A stretch of 25,204 bases of DNA from a virus. Below the pieces are notes generated by a model, which did not search any database, was not told where the DNA came from, and worked only from the letters and a program-made list of their open reading frames with translations. The stretch spans positions 1 to 25,204 of the IMG/VR virus record IMGVR_UViG_3300017739_003719. One strand, written 5' to 3'. The translations under genes were made by a program, and so were the position numbers. This document shows, piece by piece, positions 15,754-23,649 of the stretch; the stretch's first letter is position 1, and each line of letters starts with the position of its first letter.

Positions 15754-16731
15754 TTAGATTATTTTCTTACTTTCCAGATTGCCAATGCAAGAATTCCAAT
15801 CTACAAATTCTACTGCCTTATCATCAATATAGCAAACTGCTCGTGGTTTTTCCGCTGTAACTTTATTAACAAATTGATCCATGTTGTGTTGCTTCAGCCA
15901 ATCCCAAACTAATTGGATACCAGTCTTTCCATTTACAAGACCTCGATCTGGCTTAGCTTTTGCTGTGTAAATGATGACAGTGTACTTTGAAGATATTCTT
16001 TGGAGTGCTTCGAATGCCCCTTCAACTGGCTCATCATAGATTGTTCCATCATAATAGCCTTTAGAACACTTATGGATTACGCCATCAAAGTCGATTCCTA
16101 TATTAACCTTTTCATCTGGATAGCTGTGCTCTCTAATCTTACCGCCCTGCCAATTTAACTTATCAAGTTGTTCTGGTGTATTCTTGTTGATTGGCGGGCA
16201 AACACTACCAGAGCCATGGGTAAGTTGATATGTCAAAAGCAATGTTAGCACTTCGGAGGTGTGGTAAAACTCAACACCTAAAAGTACTTTCGTAAGTGCT
16301 TCAATCTCCTGGTTAATGTCCTTAGAGGAGATTATTGCAACATTCATTCCTCTATCTGAGGCCCATTGTAATGCTTTGATAATATCAATTGATCTTCCAG
16401 AGGAAGAAATCCCCAATACAAGAGACTTTTTCATTTGGCTGTCGGTTCTTGTAGAAGTTCTCTGTTTAAGCCAAGACACCATCCACTGATCAAAACCAAT
16501 ATCATTAATCAATGAGGTTGTGACAATGCAACTACCGGGACAAATTGCGTTTTTTGTCCCATTGGAAAGTCTTGTGATATCAACAGCAGCATGGTCAGCG
16601 ATTGCCATATTTCCACCATGACCTAGAACATAAATATCATCAGACATGTTAAACTTTTCTTGTAATTCTGCCCATTGAGAACTACCAACAACCTCTATAA
16701 ACTTTTGTCCAATGTTTTCAAAATTAAGCAT
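15754..16731 (-). CDS. Fusion of SIS-domain sugar-phosphate isomerase (GmhA-like) and HAD phosphatase
   Basis: A 325-residue two-domain protein. Residues about 5-180 form a SIS domain resembling phosphoheptose isomerase: L-G-H-G-G-N at 36-41, A-D-H-A-A at 45-49, and the phosphate-binding S-S-S-G-R-S at 109-114. Residues about 208-325 form a HAD domain: nucleophile D214-F-D216-G, motif II I-Y-T-A-K at 254-258, K295, and D303-D304 in Y-I-D-D-K. In bacteria GmhA (isomerase) and GmhB (HAD phosphatase) act in the same heptose route, so this fusion would place an isomerisation and a dephosphorylation on one chain; that pairing is an inference. The start ATG lies inside the end of the HpcH-like gene (8 bp overlap) with AAAGGA about 9 bases upstream. 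Confidence 0.85.
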   Translation of the reverse strand: MLNFENIGQKFIEVVGSSQWAELQEKFNMSDDIYVLGHGGNMAIADHAAVDITRLSNGTKNAICPGSCIVTTSLINDIGFDQWMVSWLKQRTSTRTDSQMKKSLVLGISSSGRSIDIIKALQWASDRGMNVAIISSKDINQEIEALTKVLLGVEFYHTSEVLTLLLTYQLTHGSGSVCPPINKNTPEQLDKLNWQGGKIREHSYPDEKVNIGIDFDGVIHKCSKGYYDGTIYDEPVEGAFEALQRISSKYTVIIYTAKAKPDRGLVNGKTGIQLVWDWLKQHNMDQFVNKVTAEKPRAVCYIDDKAVEFVDWNSCIGNLESKKII

Positions 16732-17404
16732 TTAAGATATTCCTTTTATTAAAATTTTTGATTGCAATTGTGTCCATGCCAAGACATTTTAACCCATAAT
16801 CGTGGTACTTTTCAAGCTCTTCTTCTATATTTTCTGGTATATGAACCGCTAATTTATCACTTGGTATTTGTGATTTAACCTTGTTTACATAAGATATAAA
16901 CTTTTCATCGTTAAATTTTGCCGGAATACCCAATGACATACTTAAGTCATAAGGGCCTATTAAGAAATAATCAAATTTATGTTCTTTAATTGTTTCAAGA
17001 TTATCAACCGCTTGCTTGGTTTCAATTTGTGCAATCAGAATTGGTGGATCTTGTATGAGTTTTTTATCACCCCATAGATTCTGTCTTACCAGACCTAATC
17101 CTCTTTTTCCATTAGGAGGATACAGGGAGAACTCAAATATATCTTTACATTGAGAATCATTTTCAATAGTAGAAAAAATGATTCCATTAACGCCATAATC
17201 AAGAACCCATTTAATAAGATTCTTATCAACTGTGGGTAATCTAACAAAGCACATCTTATTGCTCAGTCTGGCAACTTGGATACAGGATGCCAGAGTCTCA
17301 TTATTAAACAATGAGTGTTCAAGATCAAGCACCACGCCGTTAAAACCATTGCACATTATCTCAGTGACTAAAGGCGATGGTATTTGTTGCCAAGATAAAA
17401 TCAT
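16724..17404 (-). CDS. HpcH/HpaI-family class II aldolase (2-keto-3-deoxy acid aldolase type)
   Basis: A 226-residue TIM-barrel protein of the HpcH/HpaI family, whose members reversibly join pyruvate to aldehydes to give 2-keto-3-deoxy acids. Conserved sites are present: L-D-L-E-H with the catalytic-His position H30, V-R-L-P with R55, Y-P-P-x-G-x-R-G at 95-102, Q-I-E-T with metal ligand E128, and G-P-Y-D-L-S with metal ligand D153. The first strand begins almost at the start Met, so it is shorter than the usual 250-260 residues at the N-terminus but complete in the active site. It shares an ATGA overlap with the GT2-like gene and an 8-bp overlap with the SIS-HAD gene. In a sugar cassette it is more likely to work in synthesis than in aromatic catabolism; that is an inference. 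Confidence 0.88.
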   Translation of the reverse strand: MILSWQQIPSPLVTEIMCNGFNGVVLDLEHSLFNNETLASCIQVARLSNKMCFVRLPTVDKNLIKWVLDYGVNGIIFSTIENDSQCKDIFEFSLYPPNGKRGLGLVRQNLWGDKKLIQDPPILIAQIETKQAVDNLETIKEHKFDYFLIGPYDLSMSLGIPAKFNDEKFISYVNKVKSQIPSDKLAVHIPENIEEELEKYHDYGLKCLGMDTIAIKNFNKRNILNA

Positions 17405-18309
17405 ATTGTCAAAACTCCATCAGTTATATAACCTTTGCCGGGTAAATCTTCCACATCTTTTTCAAAGAAAGGATATCTTACAAATTGAGGCGTCTTGGGG
17501 GGTGAAGGTAGGTTATCTGTAAAATCTTCTGGCCAATTAATCAGCCATCCAGGCTGATCCCAAGTTCCCTTAATCATGGGCAGATCGCTTTTTGTACCTG
17601 TCCATTTCCATCTCCAATAATAATCAGTAGCAGGATTACATAAATTCTGTTCATTTCTTAATATTCTGTGTTGTTCATTCTCAATTTTTCTAGAGGTCCA
17701 GTTTTTGTTTATAACAAAACCTCTGTTACCTATTAAGTCCAATGAAAGAGATGGATCATGATTATACAACCTTCTATGGAGTAGATCATTGATGGACGAC
17801 CTGTCTTTATTATAAATCAAACTCCTAATGTAATAATCAGCTTCTTTATGATAAACGGTGCAAAAATTCTCATCCCACAGGCCTGTCTTTATAATATGCC
17901 TTGGCTTATAGGCAACAATATTATCACCTAAATAGCCAACAAGAAAATCATACTTTTCCATTTGGTTCATAACACAGCTAGCCCAATTACCATGTAAGAC
18001 AGCATCGTTCTGAAGCGTTACTACTACTTCAGAGTCTGGATTTTTTAAGTCTCTAAACCCATGTACAAGGGCAAAATTAAAATCTGCGGAGAGATTCCCT
18101 GTAGACCAGTCTACTCTGGTCATATTGTGGAACACATTTACTTTATCATCAAATTTTTGATCGATTTGAAAATCACTATGATTGTTAATAATATTGACTT
18201 CTGTATTATCAAGCTCAACAAAATCACTATTTTCAAAAATGTTGTGTAGCAGTTCGCTTAATACATCATTCCTTTTCCAAGTTACAATATAGACTTTTAA
18301 TTTCTTCAC
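17401..18309 (-). CDS. Glycosyltransferase, GT2-like (GT-A fold)
   Basis: A 302-residue protein starting with a basic lead and the strand V-Y-I-V-T-W-K-R-N-D, typical of the first nucleotide-binding strand of GT-A enzymes. A central T-L-Q-N-D-A-V-L motif (about 98-105) stands where GT2 enzymes have the D-x-D metal site, so only one Asp of the motif is kept. The C-terminal half is rich in Trp, Tyr and Arg (for example Y-Y-W-R-W-K-W at about 229-235), which may bind acceptor sugars. The start is GTG at 18309, chosen because AAGGA lies 7 bases upstream and no better ATG exists. It is separated by 4 bp from the CMP-sugar-synthetase-like gene. The family call is fair; donor and acceptor are unknown. 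Confidence 0.7.
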   Translation of the reverse strand: MKKLKVYIVTWKRNDVLSELLHNIFENSDFVELDNTEVNIINNHSDFQIDQKFDDKVNVFHNMTRVDWSTGNLSADFNFALVHGFRDLKNPDSEVVVTLQNDAVLHGNWASCVMNQMEKYDFLVGYLGDNIVAYKPRHIIKTGLWDENFCTVYHKEADYYIRSLIYNKDRSSINDLLHRRLYNHDPSLSLDLIGNRGFVINKNWTSRKIENEQHRILRNEQNLCNPATDYYWRWKWTGTKSDLPMIKGTWDQPGWLINWPEDFTDNLPSPPKTPQFVRYPFFEKDVEDLPGKGYITDGVLTI

Positions 18310-18313
18310 TTAA

Positions 18314-18979
18314 TTATCCTTCTTTATTCTGTTTTAAAAATTGTAAGTAATTTAGACATTTTTGCCAATCACTCTCATTATCAATATCAAGATTTTCTGG
18401 TTCTTGTATCTCATAGAAATATGGTTTTTTACCAACCCTAGAGCCTACAGACAAGAAAGAAGAAGGGTTGAATATGTAAAATGCGGAGTTTTCTTCATAA
18501 AATTTTGGCAAGTCTTGCGTTTGTTGCATATCAACAGGGTTGTGGTTTACAGGACAGAAGCCATACTTTTCTTTCCGCCAGAATCGTGAATAGTAGGTGT
18601 TACACGAAACCACTGAATCATGGCCAGCCATCATCCTATATGCTTCTTTTACTGTTTCTTCTCTCAGGAAAGGGCTAGTGACATGTAACTGAATAATTGG
18701 TTCGGTGATACCGTGTGTAACAATGAAATCTTCTATTAATAGACAAACAGAAGTATTATGTCCTTTTAGAGATTCTTTTCGATCAATGACATGAACATTT
18801 TTTAGTCTATCATCTGTGTTGATACTTTTTTTAACCTCTTGGCTATCGGTATCAACAAAAATATCGTATTTAGAAAATTTTAACAAAGTGTGTTTGAATA
18901 AAGGTTCGTTATTAAAATTTCTAAAGTTTTTTCTAGGGACTCTCTGTGAGATATGCTTAATTGGAATGAATAACTTCAT
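18314..18979 (-). CDS. CMP-sugar-acid synthetase (acylneuraminate/KDO cytidylyltransferase-like)
   Basis: A 221-residue cytidylyltransferase of the NeuA/KdsB-like group, which couples CTP to a keto-sugar acid such as sialic acid or KDO. Features seen: the N-terminal I-P-I-K-x3-Q-R-V-P-R-K-N-F-R loop (5-20), the equivalent of the S-x-R-x2-K-N pattern; F-V-D-T-D-S at 41-46; T-S-P-F-L-R at 101-106; E-N-S-A-F-Y-I-F at 163-170; and E-N-L-D-I-D-x3-D-W at 195-205, the typical closing metal motif. NeuA is usually about 225-230 residues, so the length fits. No NeuB- or KdsA-type PEP-dependent synthase is in the window. It overlaps the GT29-like gene by one base (TAATG), so the two are probably translated together, which suggests that the product feeds that transferase. 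Confidence 0.85.
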   Translation of the reverse strand: MKLFIPIKHISQRVPRKNFRNFNNEPLFKHTLLKFSKYDIFVDTDSQEVKKSINTDDRLKNVHVIDRKESLKGHNTSVCLLIEDFIVTHGITEPIIQLHVTSPFLREETVKEAYRMMAGHDSVVSCNTYYSRFWRKEKYGFCPVNHNPVDMQQTQDLPKFYEENSAFYIFNPSSFLSVGSRVGKKPYFYEIQEPENLDIDNESDWQKCLNYLQFLKQNKEG

Positions 18980-19650
18980 TATTCGCTGAGGGCTTCTTTT
19001 AAAAACATGTCCATTTTAACCCTATCATCATTTTTTAATACTGTCTTCATGAATGAAATTTGAGGCGCTTGTACATGATTTCCATGTGCTCTCATTCTTT
19101 CCATAACACTTTCTTCATTGTGGTATCTATATTCTTTGGCGTATCCTCCTTTAAAGAAAGTTATACCAGTTATATACAATTCTTTTATATCACATGACAA
19201 TAGATCAAGGATAGCAAGAACACCAGAATTTGGTCTGGTTCCCATCTCAGAGGCTAGTTTAGTATAATACTCTTTTTCAAAAGTACAAAACTTTAACCTG
19301 TCCATATTACAATTAATGAAATTTTGAATATTGCTGCTGAAAGGCTGAATACTTGGGTAAGGACAAATGAGCCAATCAATTTCTTCTTGTAGGTAGCCTA
19401 TATGTAGATGTCCTCCTGACTCAGGATCTGGATCTAAACAATTATATAGAACATTAGTTTTAGTCCCAGAACTATCATGCAAGTTTTTGTGTACTGGTAA
19501 TGCTTTGTTTATTCTTACAACCACATCGTAAGAATCTATCAAATCTTTTTGCGACAGATCTTTTATTGAAGAGGCAGGGCCTACAAGACAAACTGTCTTA
19601 CCTTTTAGGTATGTTTTATATTGCTCTCTTTCTTTATCCAATACCAACAC
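18979..19650 (-). CDS. Glycosyltransferase family 29 (sialyltransferase-family) protein
   Basis: A 223-residue protein with the sialyl-motif architecture of GT29. An L-motif-like region (about 17-70) starts K-T-V-C-L-V-G-P-A-S-S and continues Y-D-V-V-V-R-I-N-K-A (41-50), then G-T-K-T-N-V-L-Y-N (62-70). An S-motif-like region (about 138-165) reads T-R-P-N-S-G-V-L-A-I-L-D-L-L, then L-Y-I-T-G-I-T-F-F. A His-containing C-terminal stretch, H-G-N-H at 189-192, may supply the catalytic His of the VS motif. Classical GT29 enzymes use CMP-sialic acid. It has no signal anchor, unlike the eukaryotic Golgi enzymes, so it would act in the bacterial cytoplasm. The start is GTG at 19650 with AAGGTGA 6 bases upstream, overlapping the preceding gene by 17 bp. 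Donor identity is unproven. Confidence 0.82.
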   Translation of the reverse strand: MLVLDKEREQYKTYLKGKTVCLVGPASSIKDLSQKDLIDSYDVVVRINKALPVHKNLHDSSGTKTNVLYNCLDPDPESGGHLHIGYLQEEIDWLICPYPSIQPFSSNIQNFINCNMDRLKFCTFEKEYYTKLASEMGTRPNSGVLAILDLLSCDIKELYITGITFFKGGYAKEYRYHNEESVMERMRAHGNHVQAPQISFMKTVLKNDDRVKMDMFLKEALSE

Positions 19651-21583
19651 TTTCTATCACCTTTTTGAAGTTTCTTGATGCAGGGGGGAAAAAAGTAAAC
19701 CCATTTTTTTCTGCTATTTCTTTCTTTAGGGTTAACTGGTTAAGTTCAACGTAAGAGTCATCGTTGTGCCAAACAGTATTTTCCTTATCGAAGGACAATA
19801 TAACACCATTATTGTGCATACGCAAAGACATTTCTATATCTTCGTTAAGTTTTCCGTTTTTTTCTGCGTTTATTGGTATCGCAGAGTTCCACTTACAGGA
19901 CTCGTATGTCTCCCTTCTCATGATCCAAAAACCTCCTGTTTGATAAAGATTTTTAGAATAATTTGGATAGTCATAACTCACAAGCTTATGTGGATTCATA
20001 GTGGCTCTGTCCCAGAATCTACCACCATCTGGTAGGAGAATCTTATTGGCTGTGACTTGCCAACCATTGGTAGTAGAGAATTCTACTAATCTTGAGGCCC
20101 AATTCTCGGGGAATAAGAAATCATCATCAACAAAAACTAATACATCGTGTGTGGCCTTTTCTGCTGCGTTATTTCTTAGCTTAGCTAACAGCCCATTGTT
20201 TGCGTCATCAGGCGTATCAACCAAAGTGACATCGATATCAGCAAATGGCTCGGTGACTCCTGCTATGATTATCTCGTAAGGAAGCCCAACCGCTTTCATG
20301 GTCTTGCGGATTGATACAACTTCTGCTTTTGTCTTCTCTGGTTTACCTGCGTTGGTTGAGATGCAAAAGCTTATACCCTCTACGAGCTTTGGCTCTATGT
20401 TTTGTTGTCCCTGGACTTCAGAAACAAACTGTCCATACATCTTTTCTGCAGAAAATCTCTCTGATAAGTTGGATTTATCCCACACTATTGCACTGTTAAC
20501 CCCATTATTATAGCAAAGCCTCATTTGTTCTCTAGCAGAAGACTCTCTAGGGAAAGCCCACATAGAGTTCTCTATCAGAACACCTTCCCAGACAACTTCT
20601 TTTTGAACAGCCTGTAGATCAAACGCCACATTATAGAATCGATTCTTTCCTTCTTCATCGACCAAGAAATCAAGCTGGCCTGACCAGCCTGTGGCGACGA
20701 CAGGAAGGCCGCTGTAAGCTGCCTCAAAGATTGGGAGACCGAATCCCTCACCGTGGGGTAGGGCTAGAAACGCATTGATTCTAGGGTGATTATAGAGCGA
20801 GTGCATTTCTTCATCCGTCATGTCTCCGTGTAGGAGATAGATCTTACACTTTTTTTCACCCAAAGAATTGACCAAGGTACGGAGTTGTTCTTCCAGCACC
20901 TCTCTATCCATAAGACAGTTTTTTGCAACATTAGACTTTAAAATTAAGCCAACATCATCGTTTCTAAACTCTTCAACAAACCATCTTATAGTGTTGGGAA
21001 GATTCTTCCTTGGCCCGAACTGAGCAACCGATAGAAAGTTGAAGCTTGTATCAACATTGATTTCAATTTCTGGTAGGGACTCAAATGTCTTAACGGGGTA
21101 GTTGACAGATTCAACAGGGGTATTCGTCTTTAGTAATACCTCTTGTCCTGTTTGTTTATTAACTGCCTCGTAAACAGTATCCAGAAAGACATTCTTTGAA
21201 TGAGAAGAAACAACAATAATCTTATCCATCTCATTACACTTCAAAATCCACTCATGGGCCACTTTTGTGGTTTCAATGCCTGCTGTATATCCAATATTAA
21301 CGGAAGCAATCTTTTGAAATTCATTAGGAATTGTTACCTGTATTGAGAGATCAAAGGTACCGCCTTGTTGGGTGTAATTTATCGTCTTTTCAATTGTCTG
21401 ATCAATCCACCGTCTTTCCTCGTTATCCTCGACAGACCAAGAGGTCTTACCCCACTGTAATGGTTGGATATAGATCTCGAACAGATCTTCTCTACTTCTC
21501 AAAGAGCGTAGAGCGAATCTTGCTTGTTCTCCATAGCCACTACGGGTTAGTAATGGGCCTTTCAATAAAACTTTGTTCTTCAT
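19634..21583 (-). CDS. Two-domain glycosyltransferase: GT4 (GT-B) followed by GT2 (GT-A)
   Basis: A 649-residue fusion. Residues about 1-390 are a GT4-like GT-B enzyme: an S-G-Y-G-E-Q-A-R N-terminal loop, F-G-P-R-K-N-L at the start of the second Rossmann domain, and the donor-binding H-G-E-G-F-G-L-P-I-F-E-A motif (E-x7-E). Residues about 400-635 are a GT2-like GT-A domain: an F-C-I-S-T opening strand, the metal-binding V-F-V-D-D-D-F-L, a G-G-F-W-I-M-R-R strand and the E-D-I-E-M-S acceptor motif typical of GT2. A longer reading from a TTG seven codons earlier exists, but the ATG at 21583 has AGGAG 7 bases upstream and an ATGA overlap with the previous gene, so it is preferred. Two transferases in one chain suggest consecutive sugar additions. 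Sugars are unknown. Confidence 0.88.
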   Translation of the reverse strand: MKNKVLLKGPLLTRSGYGEQARFALRSLRSREDLFEIYIQPLQWGKTSWSVEDNEERRWIDQTIEKTINYTQQGGTFDLSIQVTIPNEFQKIASVNIGYTAGIETTKVAHEWILKCNEMDKIIVVSSHSKNVFLDTVYEAVNKQTGQEVLLKTNTPVESVNYPVKTFESLPEIEINVDTSFNFLSVAQFGPRKNLPNTIRWFVEEFRNDDVGLILKSNVAKNCLMDREVLEEQLRTLVNSLGEKKCKIYLLHGDMTDEEMHSLYNHPRINAFLALPHGEGFGLPIFEAAYSGLPVVATGWSGQLDFLVDEEGKNRFYNVAFDLQAVQKEVVWEGVLIENSMWAFPRESSAREQMRLCYNNGVNSAIVWDKSNLSERFSAEKMYGQFVSEVQGQQNIEPKLVEGISFCISTNAGKPEKTKAEVVSIRKTMKAVGLPYEIIIAGVTEPFADIDVTLVDTPDDANNGLLAKLRNNAAEKATHDVLVFVDDDFLFPENWASRLVEFSTTNGWQVTANKILLPDGGRFWDRATMNPHKLVSYDYPNYSKNLYQTGGFWIMRRETYESCKWNSAIPINAEKNGKLNEDIEMSLRMHNNGVILSFDKENTVWHNDDSYVELNQLTLKKEIAEKNGFTFFPPASRNFKKVIESVGIG

Positions 21584-22860
21584 GCTATCTCCTTTAGATG
21601 CCAACGCTTATATCCCTTTCTGTTTTCCCAAGAACCATGCTTTTCAACTATATCATCCATAATCTCAACCCACCGTTCTTCAAACTTATTAAATCCATAA
21701 TTATTTCTAACATGTGCCTTGCCTAGTGTCACCATCTTTTTATAGGTCTTTGGTCTAATTTCTAAAGATGATGTTAAGGCCTTTTCAAAATCTTTTTGGG
21801 TAATTCTGTCTTCATAGATGTAAGGAACCTGCAAAGATCCAATAACTGTTCTTGAAGCAGGCTCAATCCCGAACCCAAACCAGTTTCTGCTATCTGTAAC
21901 TTGCTCCTGTAGGCCTCCTGTCATGTTTACAATAATAGGCGTGCCTGAAGAAAGAGATTCCAAAGTCGCCAAACCAAACCCTTCTGCATCTGAAATGTTC
22001 ATTGTAAAATCAGCAGCCTTGTAAAGATTAGCCAAGTCTTGTTGTGATAATTTATTGGTTGAGAGTAATACCTGTCCCTTGTTTAGGCCAAGCTTGTTTA
22101 TTATATGAGGCAGATCTTGTCCGTGGGGGTCTCTGGCATCGGTATGCATAAGGAGCATAGCCTTATCGTGACCAACCTTATCTAGCCACTCTTTAAACCA
22201 CCAAATTAGTGTACCACTCTGCTTTCTTCTGGCGTTTCTATTGTTCCAAAAATAGATCTTTCTTTTATCATTCTTAAGTTTGCCGGCTGCAAGTATTTGA
22301 TTTCTCAGTCCAATAACTTTTTGCTTCTCTTCTTCGGTTTTTGCTGATTTAAAGATTTCAGAATTAACAGCGTGAGGTAGATAGTGAGAAGGGACTTCTG
22401 GCGATACTTCTTGTAAGATTTTATGTGTTACCTTAGAAATACAAACAATTTCATCAGTTGATCTATAAAACTTTCCATTAAATTCGGGTGCTGGAAAATT
22501 ATCCCAAACGTGGTAATAAACCATTGGGATTTTTGATCTGATTTCGTTCTCCATTTCCCATAGCCATCCGTAGAATCTTGGATCTGTCATAAACCATAGG
22601 ACATCTGGCCTTTCTTTTTGAAGAACAGACCTGATCATCTCTGGGGTTCCATAACCATCAACTGGGAAAATTCTCCATGAGTCGCCCCAAGGATCTATCT
22701 TTACCGGGGTATAATCATTATGTTTCATAGCCCCACCAAAAGATACAATTTCATATCGGCCAGTCTTAAGCAAAGCCTCAATGAAATACTTGGTCTGAGA
22801 CCCTACCCCTGATGGGGAGAGAGGGTGATCACTCAGTGTTAAAATCTTAGTCTTTTTCAT
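21580..22860 (-). CDS. Glycosyltransferase, GT4 family
   Basis: A 426-residue GT-B glycosyltransferase. The N-terminal domain has the S-P-S-G-V-G-S-Q-T loop (about 15-23) of GT4 enzymes. The C-terminal domain has D-A-E-G-F-G-L-A-T-L-E-S with the E-x7-E donor site, followed by G-T-P-I-I-V-N-M-T-G-G. A Y-F-W-N-N-R-N-A-R-R-K motif at the start of the second domain matches the phosphate-binding N-R-x-x-K region. Family enzymes transfer a sugar from a nucleotide donor with retention. It is the first glycan gene after the nuclease, 8 bp downstream, with AAAGGA just before the ATG, and probably shares the sigma70-like promoter at 23650. It may start the glycan chain, but donor and acceptor cannot be read. 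Confidence 0.88.
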   Translation of the reverse strand: MKKTKILTLSDHPLSPSGVGSQTKYFIEALLKTGRYEIVSFGGAMKHNDYTPVKIDPWGDSWRIFPVDGYGTPEMIRSVLQKERPDVLWFMTDPRFYGWLWEMENEIRSKIPMVYYHVWDNFPAPEFNGKFYRSTDEIVCISKVTHKILQEVSPEVPSHYLPHAVNSEIFKSAKTEEEKQKVIGLRNQILAAGKLKNDKRKIYFWNNRNARRKQSGTLIWWFKEWLDKVGHDKAMLLMHTDARDPHGQDLPHIINKLGLNKGQVLLSTNKLSQQDLANLYKAADFTMNISDAEGFGLATLESLSSGTPIIVNMTGGLQEQVTDSRNWFGFGIEPASRTVIGSLQVPYIYEDRITQKDFEKALTSSLEIRPKTYKKMVTLGKAHVRNNYGFNKFEERWVEIMDDIVEKHGSWENRKGYKRWHLKEIA

Positions 22861-22868
22861 TTTATCCT

Positions 22869-23630
22869 TTATGGGCAGTGTTCGGTGCCCTTAAACATGC
22901 ACCTATCGCATGAGAGTCGATTTTTAATATAACGCTTATTTGTTATATTGTAAAGGGCCGTATTCAATAATTTTAAAGCATTTTGTGTTTTTCTTGGCCC
23001 ACTTGTAACTCTGAAGAACTCTGCCTTGTTTTTCTTGGCAGTCCTCTTGAGAAGAGCAAAATGTGTCTCAACATTCTTTGGATCTACTCCATGTTTGATA
23101 CAATAAAAATGCTTGTATAAAGTAAGCTGGTAAGTCACAATAGCATCTGCTCGTTTACGTGCATTCCAGCCCCATGAACAGGTCTTCCAATCAAAGATGT
23201 GAATCTTACCGTCTGCTGTCTTAACGATTCCGTCAATAAAGCCCTTAAAATTGTATACAGTCCCTTCGATAGGGACCATCAAATCTTCTTCGGCATTTAG
23301 CACCTCAAAGTCTTTGAAGTACGCGTTGAGGGCTGGCTCAATAAAAGGCAAGAGGTCTATCCCCTGCCCTTTCATATCAGAAACCATCTTCTCGTCTGGC
23401 TCGTAGCCAGGGATATTTCTCACAATACGCTCAAAGTCAGTTAGAAATAGTTTCTTTGGATCGTGTTCCTCTTTGAGAAGGGTCTTCTCACACACATTAT
23501 GAACAGCGTTACCGAATGCTGTATACTCGTTGCCGACGAATCCTTTATCGACCTTATCAACTCTAGTTAGTTTGTGAAACCAAGCACAAAAGGCCCAGTC
23601 TTTTAGCTCCGAATACGAAATATGGGGCAT
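22869..23630 (-). CDS. PD-(D/E)XK nuclease, RecB/Cas4/AddB-like with probable Fe-S cluster
   Basis: A 253-residue nuclease. The PD-(D/E)XK core is visible as H44 in G-N-A-V-H-N, D133 in G-F-I-D-G, and D-W-K-T at about 147-150, with the following Y-Q-L-T-L-Y motif (QxxxY type) of RecB-family nucleases. One N-terminal cysteine (C15) and three C-terminal cysteines (C241-x2-C244-x7-C252, at the very end) reproduce the split four-Cys 4Fe-4S arrangement of AddB, Cas4 and Dna2. Such enzymes cut or resect DNA ends. In phages they serve recombination-dependent replication or host DNA breakdown. No cas1, cas2 or repeats are nearby, so a CRISPR adaptation role is not supported. The start ATG follows AAGGAG by 6 bases, within a very short leader after a sigma70-like promoter. 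Confidence 0.88.
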   Translation of the reverse strand: MPHISYSELKDWAFCAWFHKLTRVDKVDKGFVGNEYTAFGNAVHNVCEKTLLKEEHDPKKLFLTDFERIVRNIPGYEPDEKMVSDMKGQGIDLLPFIEPALNAYFKDFEVLNAEEDLMVPIEGTVYNFKGFIDGIVKTADGKIHIFDWKTCSWGWNARKRADAIVTYQLTLYKHFYCIKHGVDPKNVETHFALLKRTAKKNKAEFFRVTSGPRKTQNALKLLNTALYNITNKRYIKNRLSCDRCMFKGTEHCP

Positions 23631-23649
23631 AATTTTCTCCTTACCCCAT

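Noticed and set aside
22872-22889. Short inverted repeat (GGGCA/TGCCC) at the end of the nuclease gene, a possible terminator.
   Set aside because: The stem is only 5 bp, has no T-tract after it, and lies in codons for the cysteine-rich end of the protein.
22869-23630. Cas4-like nuclease as a sign of a CRISPR system.
   Set aside because: No cas1, cas2 or repeat array is in the window. RecB/AddB-like nucleases of this type are common in phage genomes.
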